Shown here: piece after piece, positions 47,032-55,927 of the stretch | How the letters are laid out: the number at the start of each line of letters is the position of its first letter | Position numbering within the stretch: the stretch's first letter is position 1 | Assembly: GCA_013215505.1 (NCBI GenBank) | Contig: JABSQZ010000011.1 | Span: forward strand, 1-60,280 | Length of the DNA: 60,280 nt | Direction: 5' to 3' | DNA from: Oceanospirillaceae bacterium | Lineage (GTDB): Bacteria > Pseudomonadota > Gammaproteobacteria > Pseudomonadales > Balneatricaceae | The notes under the pieces: model-generated | Told to the model about the DNA's origin: nothing | Seen by the model: only the letters and a program-made list of their open reading frames with translations | The model's database searches: none | Translations under genes and position numbers: made by a program

Positions 47032-48581
47032 AAATTTCTACCCGACGTCTGTGGCGACGATCTGCCCTGGTCTTTTTCCATCAGCGCGTAAGCGACTGCT
47101 TCGGCATCTAAAAAATAGTGTTTCTCGCCCATAATTTCCTGATAATCCTCGTGTCCTTTGCCGGCCACTAACACTACATCGCCCAAACCAGCAGTGTTTA
47201 TCGCTGCGACTATCGCCGACTTGCGATCGCTGATGACACGATACTCAGCTTGCTCACTAAATCCTGCTGTGATCATATTAATAATCGCCAACGGCTTTTC
47301 TGTGCGCGGATTATCACTGGTCACTATCACTGAATCCGCCAGGCGCTCTGCCACAACAGCCATTTCAGCTCTCTTGCCATGATCTCTGTCCCCACCACAG
47401 CCGAAGACCACAAGTAACTGACCACTACAATGCACCCTGCTTGCCTGCAGGGCTTTTTCTAGTGCATCGGGTGTGTGTGCGTAATCGACGATGCAAATAG
47501 GCTGACTTGAATTTTCAACCACAGTCTGCATACGCCCTGGGACTGGCTGCAATGCACTAACACTACTTTGCACCTGTAAATCGCTATACCCTAAGCGATA
47601 CAAAACTGAGCAAGTAAGCAATAAGTTTGCCACATTGAACTTACCCAGTAACTGAGTATTTATATCTACACTGGTTAGCTTATTACGCAGAGAAAATTGC
47701 AGGCCGCTGTGTAGTAAACGACAATCAACCGCGGTGATATCTGCGTTTTCAGCGAGTTCTTCACTATATGTAACAGTGCTATTCAGCTGTGCCTGATTGA
47801 GACTTGCCAAAAGTTGACAATTGTAAGCATCGTCTAGATTTAGTACCCGGTGGTTGACGGTATAATCGGTAAACAGCCGACTTTTAGCTTTGCCGTACTC
47901 CTGCATGCTGCCGTGATAATCCAAGTGGTCGCGGCTTAAATTGGTGAAAGCCACTGCATTAAAAGGCACACCTTTGACCCGCCCCTGCTCAAGCGCATGA
48001 GAACTTACTTCCATGACTACCGCTTGTGCGCCAGCGTAATAGAATTCGGCAAACATCTGCTGCAGGGCACAAGCATCTGGAGTTGTTCTGCTCGCCTCTT
48101 GCAACGCTTCAGGATCACCGTTGCCCAAGGTCCCTATAATGTAAGTTTTAACCTTCAAGCTATTTAATGCCTGGGCAAGGTAATGGGCGCAAGAAGTCTT
48201 ACCATTGGTACCAGTGATGCCAATGATATTAAGTTTCGCCACTACATTATTAAAAACTTGGGCGGCAATCACACCTATTTTATCGGACAGATTATCCAGG
48301 GCGATCACCGGAATTGAGAATCGTCTCTGATCTATAGCGGCGGGCCATTGTACTGATGTATTAACCAGTACGGCCACTGCGCCATTGGCCGCGGCAGCTG
48401 CAATATATTCGGTACCTTTAAAGTACTCACCATCGCGAGCGACAAACAAATCCCCTGGCAGGATTTTTCTACTGTCTTCTTTAATACCTGAAATTTGAAT
48501 TCGCTGCCATTCCCTATTCGCCACTGCAGTTGCAATTTTAGGAAAAAGTGCTCCCAGATATACGCTTTTTTTACTGGGCAT
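47028..48581 (-). CDS. murE: UDP-MurNAc-dipeptide meso-DAP ligase
   Basis: Adds the third residue of the stem peptide (517 residues from this start). ATP loop ITGTNGKTSCAHYLAQAL near 126-143, substrate motif RTTPDACALQQMFA, and the DNPRTEKP motif near 421-428 that marks specificity for meso-diaminopimelate rather than lysine. Start choice: the ATG at 48581 has GGTGG 6 bases upstream; an ATG at 48599 would add MKWWYK and overlap ftsI by 29 bases. Confidence 0.93.
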   Translation of the reverse strand: MPSKKSVYLGALFPKIATAVANREWQRIQISGIKEDSRKILPGDLFVARDGEYFKGTEYIAAAAANGAVAVLVNTSVQWPAAIDQRRFSIPVIALDNLSDKIGVIAAQVFNNVVAKLNIIGITGTNGKTSCAHYLAQALNSLKVKTYIIGTLGNGDPEALQEASRTTPDACALQQMFAEFYYAGAQAVVMEVSSHALEQGRVKGVPFNAVAFTNLSRDHLDYHGSMQEYGKAKSRLFTDYTVNHRVLNLDDAYNCQLLASLNQAQLNSTVTYSEELAENADITAVDCRLLHSGLQFSLRNKLTSVDINTQLLGKFNVANLLLTCSVLYRLGYSDLQVQSSVSALQPVPGRMQTVVENSSQPICIVDYAHTPDALEKALQASRVHCSGQLLVVFGCGGDRDHGKRAEMAVVAERLADSVIVTSDNPRTEKPLAIINMITAGFSEQAEYRVISDRKSAIVAAINTAGLGDVVLVAGKGHEDYQEIMGEKHYFLDAEAVAYALMEKDQGRSSPQTSGRNL

Positions 48582-50295
48582 TTTGTACCACCATTTCATC
48601 TTCTGCTTGCGTCGGCCATTGATCGGGAGAAATATTTAACATGCGTAACGCACCTGCGGTAACTCTGGAAAAAATCGGCGCAGCTACTCCACCTCCTGAA
48701 TATTGTTGTCCCTTGGGATTATTCACCATAACGACAATCGCCAGCTTCGGATCACTGGCTGGGGTGATACCAGCGAACACCGAAATATATTTATCTCTGT
48801 CGTAACCGCCGCGCGATGCCTGGTGCGCAGTACCGGTTTTGCCCGCCACCCGGTAACCGTAAACCGCCGCCTTGCGTCCGGTACCGCCTTTATCCGCTTG
48901 AGTAGTGGTTTCCATCATTGTGACAACGTCTTTAGCAATATCACTGGGAATAACCCTGGTACCTTTAGGGGCTCGCTCTAGCTTTAACAAACTGACCGGC
49001 ATCCGAATGCCATTATTAGCCAACACTGCATAAGCTTGTGCCAACTGGATAGGGGTTACCGACAGACCGTAACCATAGGACATAACAGCCCGTTCAAGCA
49101 CTTTCCTCTCTGAGTAGTAGGGTAGTACACCACTGCGTTCCCCAGGAAACCCAGTACTTGGCACACGGCCTATACCTACATTGGAAAACAAATTATGCAT
49201 GCTATCTGACTCCAGAGACAAAGCCAGTTTAGTCACTCCTACATTACTGGATTTAGTAATGATTCGGGTCAGAGACAATTCCCCATAATTTCTAAAATCC
49301 TTGATCTTTTTGCCTTTTACAAAAAAGTAGCCCGGCGAGGTGTTCACCACCGAATCTCGATCATATTTGCCGCTCATTAAAGCGGCCACTATGGTAAAAG
49401 GTTTTACTGTAGAGCCGGGCTCAAAAACATCCGTCAGCGCTCTGTTACGTAACTGCTCTCCAGTTAACACACTACGATCATTCGGGTTATATGACGGCTG
49501 ATTAACCATGGCCAACACTTCGCCGGTTTTAATGTCTAAAACCACCACGGAGGCTGAATCAGCCCGGTGAGATTTCACCGCTGACTTTAGCTCTTTATAT
49601 GCCAAGTACTGCAATCTCAGATCTATACTCAACTCCACATTCTGCCCTGACTCAGCTTCATCCAGCAGTTTAATGTGTTTTACCACGCGCCCAAGGCGAT
49701 CCTGCATGACTAATTTTTTGCCCGTTTCACCCTCCAGCGCCTGATCGTATGCAAGTTCGATTCCCTCTTGCCCCGCACCATCGATACCAGTAAATCCTAC
49801 CAAGTGCGTCGTTACTTCCCCTGCCGGATAGTAGCGCTTGTATTCGCGATCGACATTGACACCTTTGATGTTAAGCGCTTGTACTTTTGCCGCCAAGGTT
49901 GGAGAAATTTGCCTTTTCAAATAGAGAAACTGCCGTTTGAGGTTTTTATTGATTCGACCAACGACCGCGCTAGATTTTTTTCCCAACATTCTCGATAATT
50001 GCTTTAGCTTGGGATCTGTAATATCTATTTGTTTAGGATTGACCCAGACCGCTGCAACCGGTGCACTGACAGCCAGCGCCTCACCATTTCTATCAGTGAT
50101 CAAGCCACGGTGAGCGGGTACCATCATCGTTCTTAAGGTTCTTTTATCGCCCTGGCTCTGCAGGAATTCACGATCATAGGTATATAGCGAAACCAGCTTA
50201 ATTACGATAGCCACTGATACCGCAGCCAGCAGCAGACAGACCAGCCATAGACGCCAGACCCGTGAATGTGTTGGCACAGCAACATTGTCACTCAT
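48571..50295 (-). CDS. ftsI: FtsI, septal transpeptidase PBP3
   Basis: Cross-links septal peptidoglycan together with FtsW (574 residues). It has one N-terminal membrane helix (about 13-35), the pedestal domain with RGLITDRNGEALAVSAPVAA near 58-77, and the penicillin-binding motifs STVK with the active Ser at about 295, SSN near 350 and KTGTAHQ near 485. It overlaps ftsL by 8 bases and murE downstream. Confidence 0.96.
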   Translation of the reverse strand: MSDNVAVPTHSRVWRLWLVCLLLAAVSVAIVIKLVSLYTYDREFLQSQGDKRTLRTMMVPAHRGLITDRNGEALAVSAPVAAVWVNPKQIDITDPKLKQLSRMLGKKSSAVVGRINKNLKRQFLYLKRQISPTLAAKVQALNIKGVNVDREYKRYYPAGEVTTHLVGFTGIDGAGQEGIELAYDQALEGETGKKLVMQDRLGRVVKHIKLLDEAESGQNVELSIDLRLQYLAYKELKSAVKSHRADSASVVVLDIKTGEVLAMVNQPSYNPNDRSVLTGEQLRNRALTDVFEPGSTVKPFTIVAALMSGKYDRDSVVNTSPGYFFVKGKKIKDFRNYGELSLTRIITKSSNVGVTKLALSLESDSMHNLFSNVGIGRVPSTGFPGERSGVLPYYSERKVLERAVMSYGYGLSVTPIQLAQAYAVLANNGIRMPVSLLKLERAPKGTRVIPSDIAKDVVTMMETTTQADKGGTGRKAAVYGYRVAGKTGTAHQASRGGYDRDKYISVFAGITPASDPKLAIVVMVNNPKGQQYSGGGVAAPIFSRVTAGALRMLNISPDQWPTQAEDEMVVQNAQ

Positions 50296-50638
50296 AGCTC
50301 ACCATCTCTATATTTTCTGAGAGAGGAACGTGCATGGCTAACTTACTTTTAGCCAATTTTTCCACTCTGCTATTGGCACCCAGGGCGCTCTGCTCTAGCA
50401 GCAATTGGCCCCACTCAACTTGTCTCTCATCCCATTGGCTGACCAACTGCTGCTGAGTATTAAATAGAGTTCGGTATTCATAAGACTGAAAGATAATAGA
50501 GACGGCACTGAGTAACATAGCTATCAACAGTAGAAAAACTAGCAGCAGCGGGCGGCCAATTTCATTAGACGTCAACATATTCAAGCTCTGCTGAGCTCGC
50601 TGCTGAGTTTTATCTGAACTGACCTTAAACTTAATCAT
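50288..50638 (-). CDS. ftsL: Division protein FtsL
   Basis: Small bitopic divisome protein (116 residues) with a cytoplasmic N-terminus, one membrane helix (about 31-50, [20 protein letters not shown]) and a periplasmic coiled-coil segment carrying [19 protein letters not shown]. It works with FtsB and FtsQ. The start overlaps the rsmH stop by 4 bases. Identity rests on position, size and layout as much as on sequence. Confidence 0.93.
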   Translation of the reverse strand: MIKFKVSSDKTQQRAQQSLNMLTSNEIGRPLLLVFLLLIAMLLSAVSIIFQSYEYRTLFNTQQQLVSQWDERQVEWGQLLLEQSALGANSRVEKLAKSKLAMHVPLSENIEMVSYE

Positions 50639-51576
50639 GCTATTTTTTCAGAGACTCTCATTACCGCACTGCGGGCACGCGGATTTTGGTTAACTTCACC
50701 GGAGCTAGCTTTTACCTTTTTACTGATGTCTTTTAATCTGCAGCGCAACATGTCGTTAGTGTAGGGAATACCCTGAGGCAAATGATCATCACCTTTGACG
50801 TGCCTGCGTATAAAGCGTTTTACGATACGATCTTCCAATGAATGGAAACTGATAACCACCAGCCGCCCGCCCACTTCCAGTGCTTCCAGAGCTCCATCCA
50901 GGCACTTTTCCAGATCACTAAGTTCTTGATTGACTTGAATCCTGATAGCTTGGAAAGCGCGAGTCGCCGGGTGTTTACCCTTCTCCCATGCAGGGTTGGC
51001 ATCTTTAACTACTTGCGCCAGATGCGCAGTCGTCTCAATCGGGTTTTTTTCACGCTCAGCCACTATCGCTCTGGCCATTCGCCTGCCAAACTTATCTTCT
51101 CCGTAAGTAAAAATAACATCGGCAATTTCTTTCTCTGTCGCTCGGGCAATCCACTGCGCAGCGCTTTCGCCACAAGTAGTATCCATTCGCATATCTAGCG
51201 GACCATCGTACTGAAAGCTAAAACCGCGCTGAGGGTCATCCAATTGAGGAGAGCTAACGCCAAGATCAAGTAATATCCCAGTAACCTTCCCGTGCAACTG
51301 TTGCTGTTCGGTAAATTCTTCTATACGGGCGAAAGATCCATGACTTATAGAGAACCTATTGTCTGTGGCAAAACGCTGCTGAGCAAAGTCAATAGCTTCA
51401 AGGTCTTTGTCTATGGCTAATAACTTACCGTCCCCTGCCAGAGAGGCTAGTATTTTACTGCTGTGCCCGCCACGGCCAAAAGTACCGTCCACATAAGCCC
51501 CTGAAGCATCAGTAACTAATGCATCAACTGCCTCTTGTAACAACACAGTTACATGTTCAAAGTTTTCATTTTCCAC
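50635..51576 (-). CDS. rsmH: RsmH, 16S rRNA m4C1402 methyltransferase
   Basis: Methylates C1402 of 16S rRNA at N4 (313 residues). SAM-binding motif [16 protein letters not shown] near 28-43, [20 protein letters not shown] near 103-122 and the C-terminal [14 protein letters not shown] near 243-256. It is the second gene of the dcw operon, 123 bp after mraZ. Confidence 0.96.
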   Translation of the reverse strand: MENENFEHVTVLLQEAVDALVTDASGAYVDGTFGRGGHSSKILASLAGDGKLLAIDKDLEAIDFAQQRFATDNRFSISHGSFARIEEFTEQQQLHGKVTGILLDLGVSSPQLDDPQRGFSFQYDGPLDMRMDTTCGESAAQWIARATEKEIADVIFTYGEDKFGRRMARAIVAEREKNPIETTAHLAQVVKDANPAWEKGKHPATRAFQAIRIQVNQELSDLEKCLDGALEALEVGGRLVVISFHSLEDRIVKRFIRRHVKGDDHLPQGIPYTNDMLRCRLKDISKKVKASSGEVNQNPRARSAVMRVSEKIA

Positions 51577-51698
51577 TTAGTTTCACCCCTACACTGAAGC
51601 AATATGCTACAGTGTGATTTAATTCATCTAGTCCGATAGCAAGCTGATTTGGTTGCTATTTTCAATTCTTAAAACGCCATTCATTTTTCTCTGCAGAA

Positions 51699-52154
51699 TC
51701 AGAGAGAGAGTGATTGTAGATCTACTGGTAATACAGCGGCTTCATCAGTTACCTGCAGATAATCGTCTCTGGTCTGATTCCACAACTCTTCACTCCATAT
51801 TTCAAATTTCTTGCCCTGGCCTAACAATACGATTTTTTTACCTAGTTTGGCGTATTCCCTCAGCGGAGCACTGAGCAACAAACGTCCATTGCCGTCCATT
51901 TCAATATCCGTTGCGTGCCCTATTAACAGCCGCTGTATTCTACGGGCATTGGGGTCAAAGCTAGGCAATGCCTCTATTTTTTCTTGAATGATTTCCCATT
52001 CATGTATTGGATAAAGTAATAAACAGCGGGATTCTGTATCAATTGTCGCGACCATTTGTCCGGCACAATGCACACTCAACTGCTCTCGATATCGAGAGGG
52101 AATCGCCATTCTACCTTTAGCATCCATATTAATTGGATTTACGCCGCGAAACAT
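51699..52154 (-). CDS. mraZ: MraZ transcriptional regulator of the dcw cluster
   Basis: The 151-residue protein has two AbrB-like swapped-hairpin repeats: INMDAKGRMAIPSRYREQL near 7-25 and IEMDGNGRLLLSAPLREYAK near 79-98. In E. coli MraZ binds direct TGGG repeats upstream of its own gene and represses the cluster. The same kind of operator is present here (52196-52220). The start has only a weak ribosome-binding site. Confidence 0.95.
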   Translation of the reverse strand: MFRGVNPINMDAKGRMAIPSRYREQLSVHCAGQMVATIDTESRCLLLYPIHEWEIIQEKIEALPSFDPNARRIQRLLIGHATDIEMDGNGRLLLSAPLREYAKLGKKIVLLGQGKKFEIWSEELWNQTRDDYLQVTDEAAVLPVDLQSLSL

Positions 52155-52171
52155 TCGACTATTCTTGCCCT

Positions 52172-52220
52172 ATTATAGTTGAACTCACAATAAACTCCAC
52201 ATTAGCCCACTTTTCCCCAC
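52172..52220 (-). promoter_or_regulatory. mraZ promoter with overlapping MraZ boxes
   Basis: On the minus strand GTGGG occurs at 52220-52216 and 52210-52206, and GTGGA at 52200-52196, spaced exactly 10 bp, with a weaker GTGAG at 52188-52184. This matches the MraZ operator of E. coli (TGGGN repeats 10 bp apart). A perfect TATAAT (-10) lies at 52177-52172, and the third box falls where the -35 would be (17 bp spacing). MraZ binding would therefore block RNA polymerase. Confidence 0.8.
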
Positions 52221-52807
52221 TATATTACACTATATGAAGATAGAGCTGTTTTTGCAAGTAAACAGTGCCTCAGTAAAGCATTTGATCTACTAACTATGTA
52301 ACTCTGACAAAAGCGCAAAAAAAGCGCATTTTTTAAACGGAGCAGTCAATAGAAGTAAAATTCTTGGGCATCCTCATTCACTTACGAAAAACACCAGCAT
52401 TGCGCAAGAAAGCAGACTAACCGAATCCACTGCGAATCTAACTCAAGCAGCGATTTTCTGAGCAAAGAGCAATGACTGTCGGGCTAGCTGAATAGAAAGC
52501 TCGAAAGCAGTGTTAAAATATTCTATAAGTTAATCCGAGCTAATTTTAAAGTCATCAGCTACTGGGGCAGACAGGTGGAAGTACTCTGCATTAAACGGTG
52601 CTACCCCTTAGACTTTGGATGAATTATTAGCTCACAGATAACATCTTAGGACTAATAAGCTACCCCTAGCTCACAATTGAATTAAGGATACACATTCACA
52701 TTATAATCAATAGCTTAACTGGGTCGAATAAAAACTAATAAGTAACCCGTGTAACACTGCTATAACAACTAGGAATAGTAGAATTGACAAACTTTGAAGG
52801 TTTACTG

Positions 52808-53051
52808 ATGGACACTAATTTTCGTCAGGCATTTTAACAAAATATTCGACATAAATATGAATTATTTCACAATAATCAAAGGATTTATCTTATTGGGTTT
52901 TGCGATTTAAAAATGCAACCGCAAGCAGTTGATACCGATAATAAAACTCACAGACGACAAAGGCCATGAACTGAAAAAGCGACTAACAAACGACACCAAT
53001 ACAGAGTTGCACTGGAAAAACAAACATAAGCTAGGCTACCTGCGGGGCTGA
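52808..53051 (+). pseudogene. Probable remnant of an unidentified gene
   Basis: A frame from ATG 52808 encodes MDTNFRQAF, then a TAA at 52835-52837, then continues open with protein-like sequence (QNIRHKYELFHNNQ, RIYLIGFCDLKMQPQ). A +1 shift near 52930 leads into a second stretch (IPIIKLTDDKGHELKKRL, TNTELHWKNKHKLGYLRG) ending at TGA 53049-53051. One in-frame stop and one frameshift would restore a reading frame of about 80 codons. I do not recognise the parent protein. Chance open frames remain possible. Confidence 0.4.
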
Positions 53052-53222
53052 ACTGGCAAGATTCTAGATGGCTGACCAACAGGTCTGTAGCTATTGCCTT
53101 TGGAGCATACTAAGGAACATACCAACGACTCCGCTATCTTCTCTGCTGGCTCTAAAGTGACAAGCTGTGCACGAAATGATGAGTGGAATGACGAGCTCTT
53201 CCCGGGTTCCTGACAAAACTCC

Positions 53223-53313
53223 CGCGTCCTGCTAACGCTCCTTGCCTACATCCATGTAGGCAAAGCTATCGCGTCCTGCTAACGCTCCTTGCCTACATCC
53301 ATGTAGGCAAAGC
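53223..53313. repeat. Two tandem 44-bp palindromic repeats (47-bp period)
   Basis: Identical copies at 53223-53266 and 53270-53313 begin CGCGTCCTGCTAACGCTCCT. Each ends with a perfect 10-bp inverted repeat, TTGCCTACAT / ATGTAGGCAA, around two bases. This form suits a REP/BIME-like element or the end of a non-autonomous mobile element. Confidence 0.9.
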
Positions 53314-53434
53314 AGATAGCCGTTTAATGGACCGTCAACTGGGACTTAGAACCCTCTTGCTCAGTGTTATCGCATCCACGGCATGATAACTTTCGACAGG
53401 CACAGACTTTTGCTCCATACAAACCCCAGTGCTT

Positions 53435-53469
53435 ACATATATGCAGGCAACCAGCATGCCTGTATGTGA
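53435..53469. repeat. Long imperfect hairpin
   Basis: CATATATGCAGGCA pairs with TGCCTGTATGTG across a 7-base loop, using G-U wobbles in the RNA form. GCAGGCA echoes the GTAGGCA of the nearby tandem repeats, so it may be a diverged relative. Confidence 0.55.
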
Positions 53470-53587
53470 TGCCTAGATCTCACATTGCTGTATGTTAGAT
53501 GCACCGCGGACTTATTCGCATACTTACTTAAGAAGCGCGCATTCATAAACATGCTTTTGCGAGCCTAAAATAAAAAAATTTTGCAAC

Positions 53588-54712
53588 TCATGATACACAA
53601 TTAGAAATGTATTCTTTGGGTGTGATCCCTTCAAATTTTTTGAATGCACGATAGAAACTGGCCTGGGAGTTAAAGCCAGAATCCAGAGAAACAGCTAAAA
53701 TTGACTGTTTGGAAAATTGTATCTGTTGCAGCTTTTCTTTCGCTTCATTGACTCGAGAGGAATTGATTAGATCCCTGAAACTGAAATTATACTCATGATT
53801 AATCACGAAGGATAAATTTTCAGTACTAATGCTTAACTCTAAAGCAAATTCTGATATAGACAAAGTAGGATTTAAATAAATTTTTTCTATCTCTAGCTTT
53901 TCAGTTATTTGTATTTTTATTCTATTAACGTCTAGTGCATTAATTTTTTTGTTCATAGACTCTAATGAAGCCTTAGAGCTATCTAAATTGGAATCGGTCT
54001 GACGATACCCCATAAAACCCAGGTAATAGATGAAAACAGAGACGTACATATAAAACATATTCCAACGAAAGATGTCGACCGAACTATAACGACCAAATGG
54101 TTCAAGTAACACATTATATAAATGAAATACAATTAGAAAAAAGCACCAAATAAAAACACTTCTTATCCAAGAATACACTGGATGTGTGTTATCAAATTTA
54201 AGCACGTTCATTACGACTTTATATTCTATCAATTTCACAATTGACAAATAAAAATAAAACAGAGAAGAAACAACAACAATATAACTTTCGAAGCTATTAA
54301 CATGAAAATAGTACAAGCTCGATGCAAGTATTATTTTTTCACTTTGTCCAATTAAATCAAACACAAAAAAATAGACAACCAGATCATATACTAGGAATAA
54401 CGTACCAGGAATAAAATGAATTATTTTAGTTCGATCTATTTTATAATTTTCTACCACCAATGAGTTAACATAAAAATAGGCCACCGGACATAAAAACAAA
54501 ATATTGTGAAAAGGTAAAAAATCGGAGTTTTCTATGTCATAAAATTTAATCACCTGTAATAGGTATTTAAAATTCACAAGACAAAGCAATAAGATAGCCA
54601 TACCTAAGACCTTAATACTTACTTGTTTGTCTTTTGAAATAAAAAAAATAAAACTAGAAATCACACCTTGTGCAATGCCTATACTAAGAAAAACATCATA
54701 TGCTGAAAACAC
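53588..54712 (-). CDS. Membrane-anchored AraC-family transcriptional regulator
   Basis: The 374-residue protein has seven or so membrane helices in its first 230 residues (for example FLSIGIAQGVISSFIFFIS at 8-26 and FLPFHNILFLCPVAYFYV at 65-82). A linker follows, then a C-terminal AraC/XylS double helix-turn-helix (about 272-374) with LSISEFALELSISTENLSFV and SGFNSQASFYRAFKKFEGITPKEY (quoted as SGFNSQASFYRAF and FEGITPKEY). This 7TM-HTH layout suggests direct signalling from membrane to DNA. The gene is clearly more AT-rich than the dcw genes and is flanked by gene-poor DNA, which suggests horizontal transfer. Its target is not evident. Confidence 0.88.
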   Translation of the reverse strand: MFSAYDVFLSIGIAQGVISSFIFFISKDKQVSIKVLGMAILLLCLVNFKYLLQVIKFYDIENSDFLPFHNILFLCPVAYFYVNSLVVENYKIDRTKIIHFIPGTLFLVYDLVVYFFVFDLIGQSEKIILASSLYYFHVNSFESYIVVVSSLFYFYLSIVKLIEYKVVMNVLKFDNTHPVYSWIRSVFIWCFFLIVFHLYNVLLEPFGRYSSVDIFRWNMFYMYVSVFIYYLGFMGYRQTDSNLDSSKASLESMNKKINALDVNRIKIQITEKLEIEKIYLNPTLSISEFALELSISTENLSFVINHEYNFSFRDLINSSRVNEAKEKLQQIQFSKQSILAVSLDSGFNSQASFYRAFKKFEGITPKEYISNCVS

Positions 54713-55894
54713 GATATTACACTCCTAAAACATACATCATCAGGGATGAACTAGCATAATTTTATGATAAGTATAGATACCTAAGAAAAATTCAAACAGG
54801 TATGGAACGCCTCCGGAAGCCAGTGTTTTCCGAAATCTATGCCTCTAATACAGACATGCCAAAAGAGCTATTTGTAGATTCCTCAACAAAGGCAAGAATT
54901 TATCTTGTATCAAAGTAAGCACTATCGATCGCGGAATTAAGCGCATTATGTGAACAATAGTATTTCCAAAACAGAAAAAAACTCCTACCAGTTGTCACTT
55001 CATTATTCTATTTAATGGCAGTCATAGGTACAGAAATTATGACTAATACTTTGGCCCTGCTATCTCACAGAACAGCGTAATTTCTGTCACTAAGTTTTTA
55101 CTCCCTTACACTGGACGTATTTTTAATCCACTGCGATACCAGCTTATTGGAGATTAAAAATAGGTGAAAAATCAACTTTTGAGCATCCAGTCTCTTATTC
55201 TTGATTAACTTATTCTTAATATTAAGACAAATTTATAACAGCAAATTAAATATGTCAACCAAACTGTAACCGAATTGAGACAAGCTATAGAAATTAAATC
55301 CTTTTGAAAATAACAACGAAAACAATCTAAAAGGATCAAGAGATACAAAATATCTAGATATTAGTTGCTTTAAATTAACCTAATTATTACATGTGATATT
55401 AATGATTCATTTAAAATACTATACAACTACAAATACAGTTTACATTCATTTTTTAAAAATCGTATCTCAACTCTATTACAGCCACTTTCTCTGGAAAGAG
55501 TCTTGTGATTAATAACTTATTTCGTATTTTAGGCCAATGGCTGCTATTTGTACTTTCATCAGAGGATAATTACGTTTCTCTCCTCCCGACAAAGTACAGT
55601 AATCTGATACTCTACTATCCATGACAAACATGCGAAGCGACATACGATCTTCTGGTTCACGTCTAGTCAACGCCCCAAGGGACTTCCAACTAGGCCATGA
55701 TGGTTAGAGCGCATCCGAAAAGTCCGATATTTTCTCTGCGGGCTTAAAAACCGCTAATACTGATAAATAGAGATACCTTGATATGCAAAGGCAGCGTGGC
55801 GCAATGACCGGCCATTTCCCAGCCTAATGACAAGGCTATCGCCCCTTACCAACATATATGGACCCACTCCTTTTGCAAGCCATATGATCTTACT
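54713..55894. other. Gene-poor AT-rich region
   Basis: About 1.18 kb with no supportable gene on either strand. It contains inverted repeats at 55119-55161 and 55298-55336, and a perfect 14-bp palindrome AATATCTAGATATT at 55349-55362. It must hold the promoter of the AraC-type gene at its left end, but I see no convincing -35/-10 pair. The part from 55700 to 55860 resembles pieces of 53125-53300. Confidence 0.55.
55119..55161. repeat. Inverted repeat with 10-bp arms
   Basis: ATTTTTAATC (55119-55128) and GATTAAAAAT (55152-55161) are perfect complements, with additional CCA/TGG pairing inside. It could be an operator, a terminator for an unseen transcript or an element end. Confidence 0.6.
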
Positions 55895-55918
55895 ACTTCA
55901 TACTTCCTACTTCCGACT
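55895..55918 (-). repeat. Short heptanucleotide array after the giant gene
   Basis: Three 7-bp units, ACTTCAT, ACTTCCT and ACTTCCG, plus a partial ACT, end 9 bp beyond the stop codon of the giant minus-strand gene. In gene orientation the units are GGAAGT-like, matching the arrays after yajQ and pilC. The first and last units differ, so it is a short, degenerate member. Confidence 0.8.
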
Positions 55919-55927
55919 AAATCGTCA

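Larger units (their letters stand above)
52221..53587. other. Gene-poor region upstream of mraZ
   Basis: About 1.37 kb with no intact gene that I can support. It contains a probable pseudogene (52808-53051), two tandem palindromic repeats (53223-53313) and another long hairpin (53435-53469). The sequence from 53125 to 53165 resembles 55712-55755 in the next gene-poor stretch. It looks like decayed accessory DNA. Confidence 0.6.

Noticed and set aside
52221-55894. CRISPR array suggested by the repeats in the gene-poor region
   Set aside because: The 53223-53313 repeats are only two copies separated by 3 bp, so there is no spacer, and no cas genes are present.
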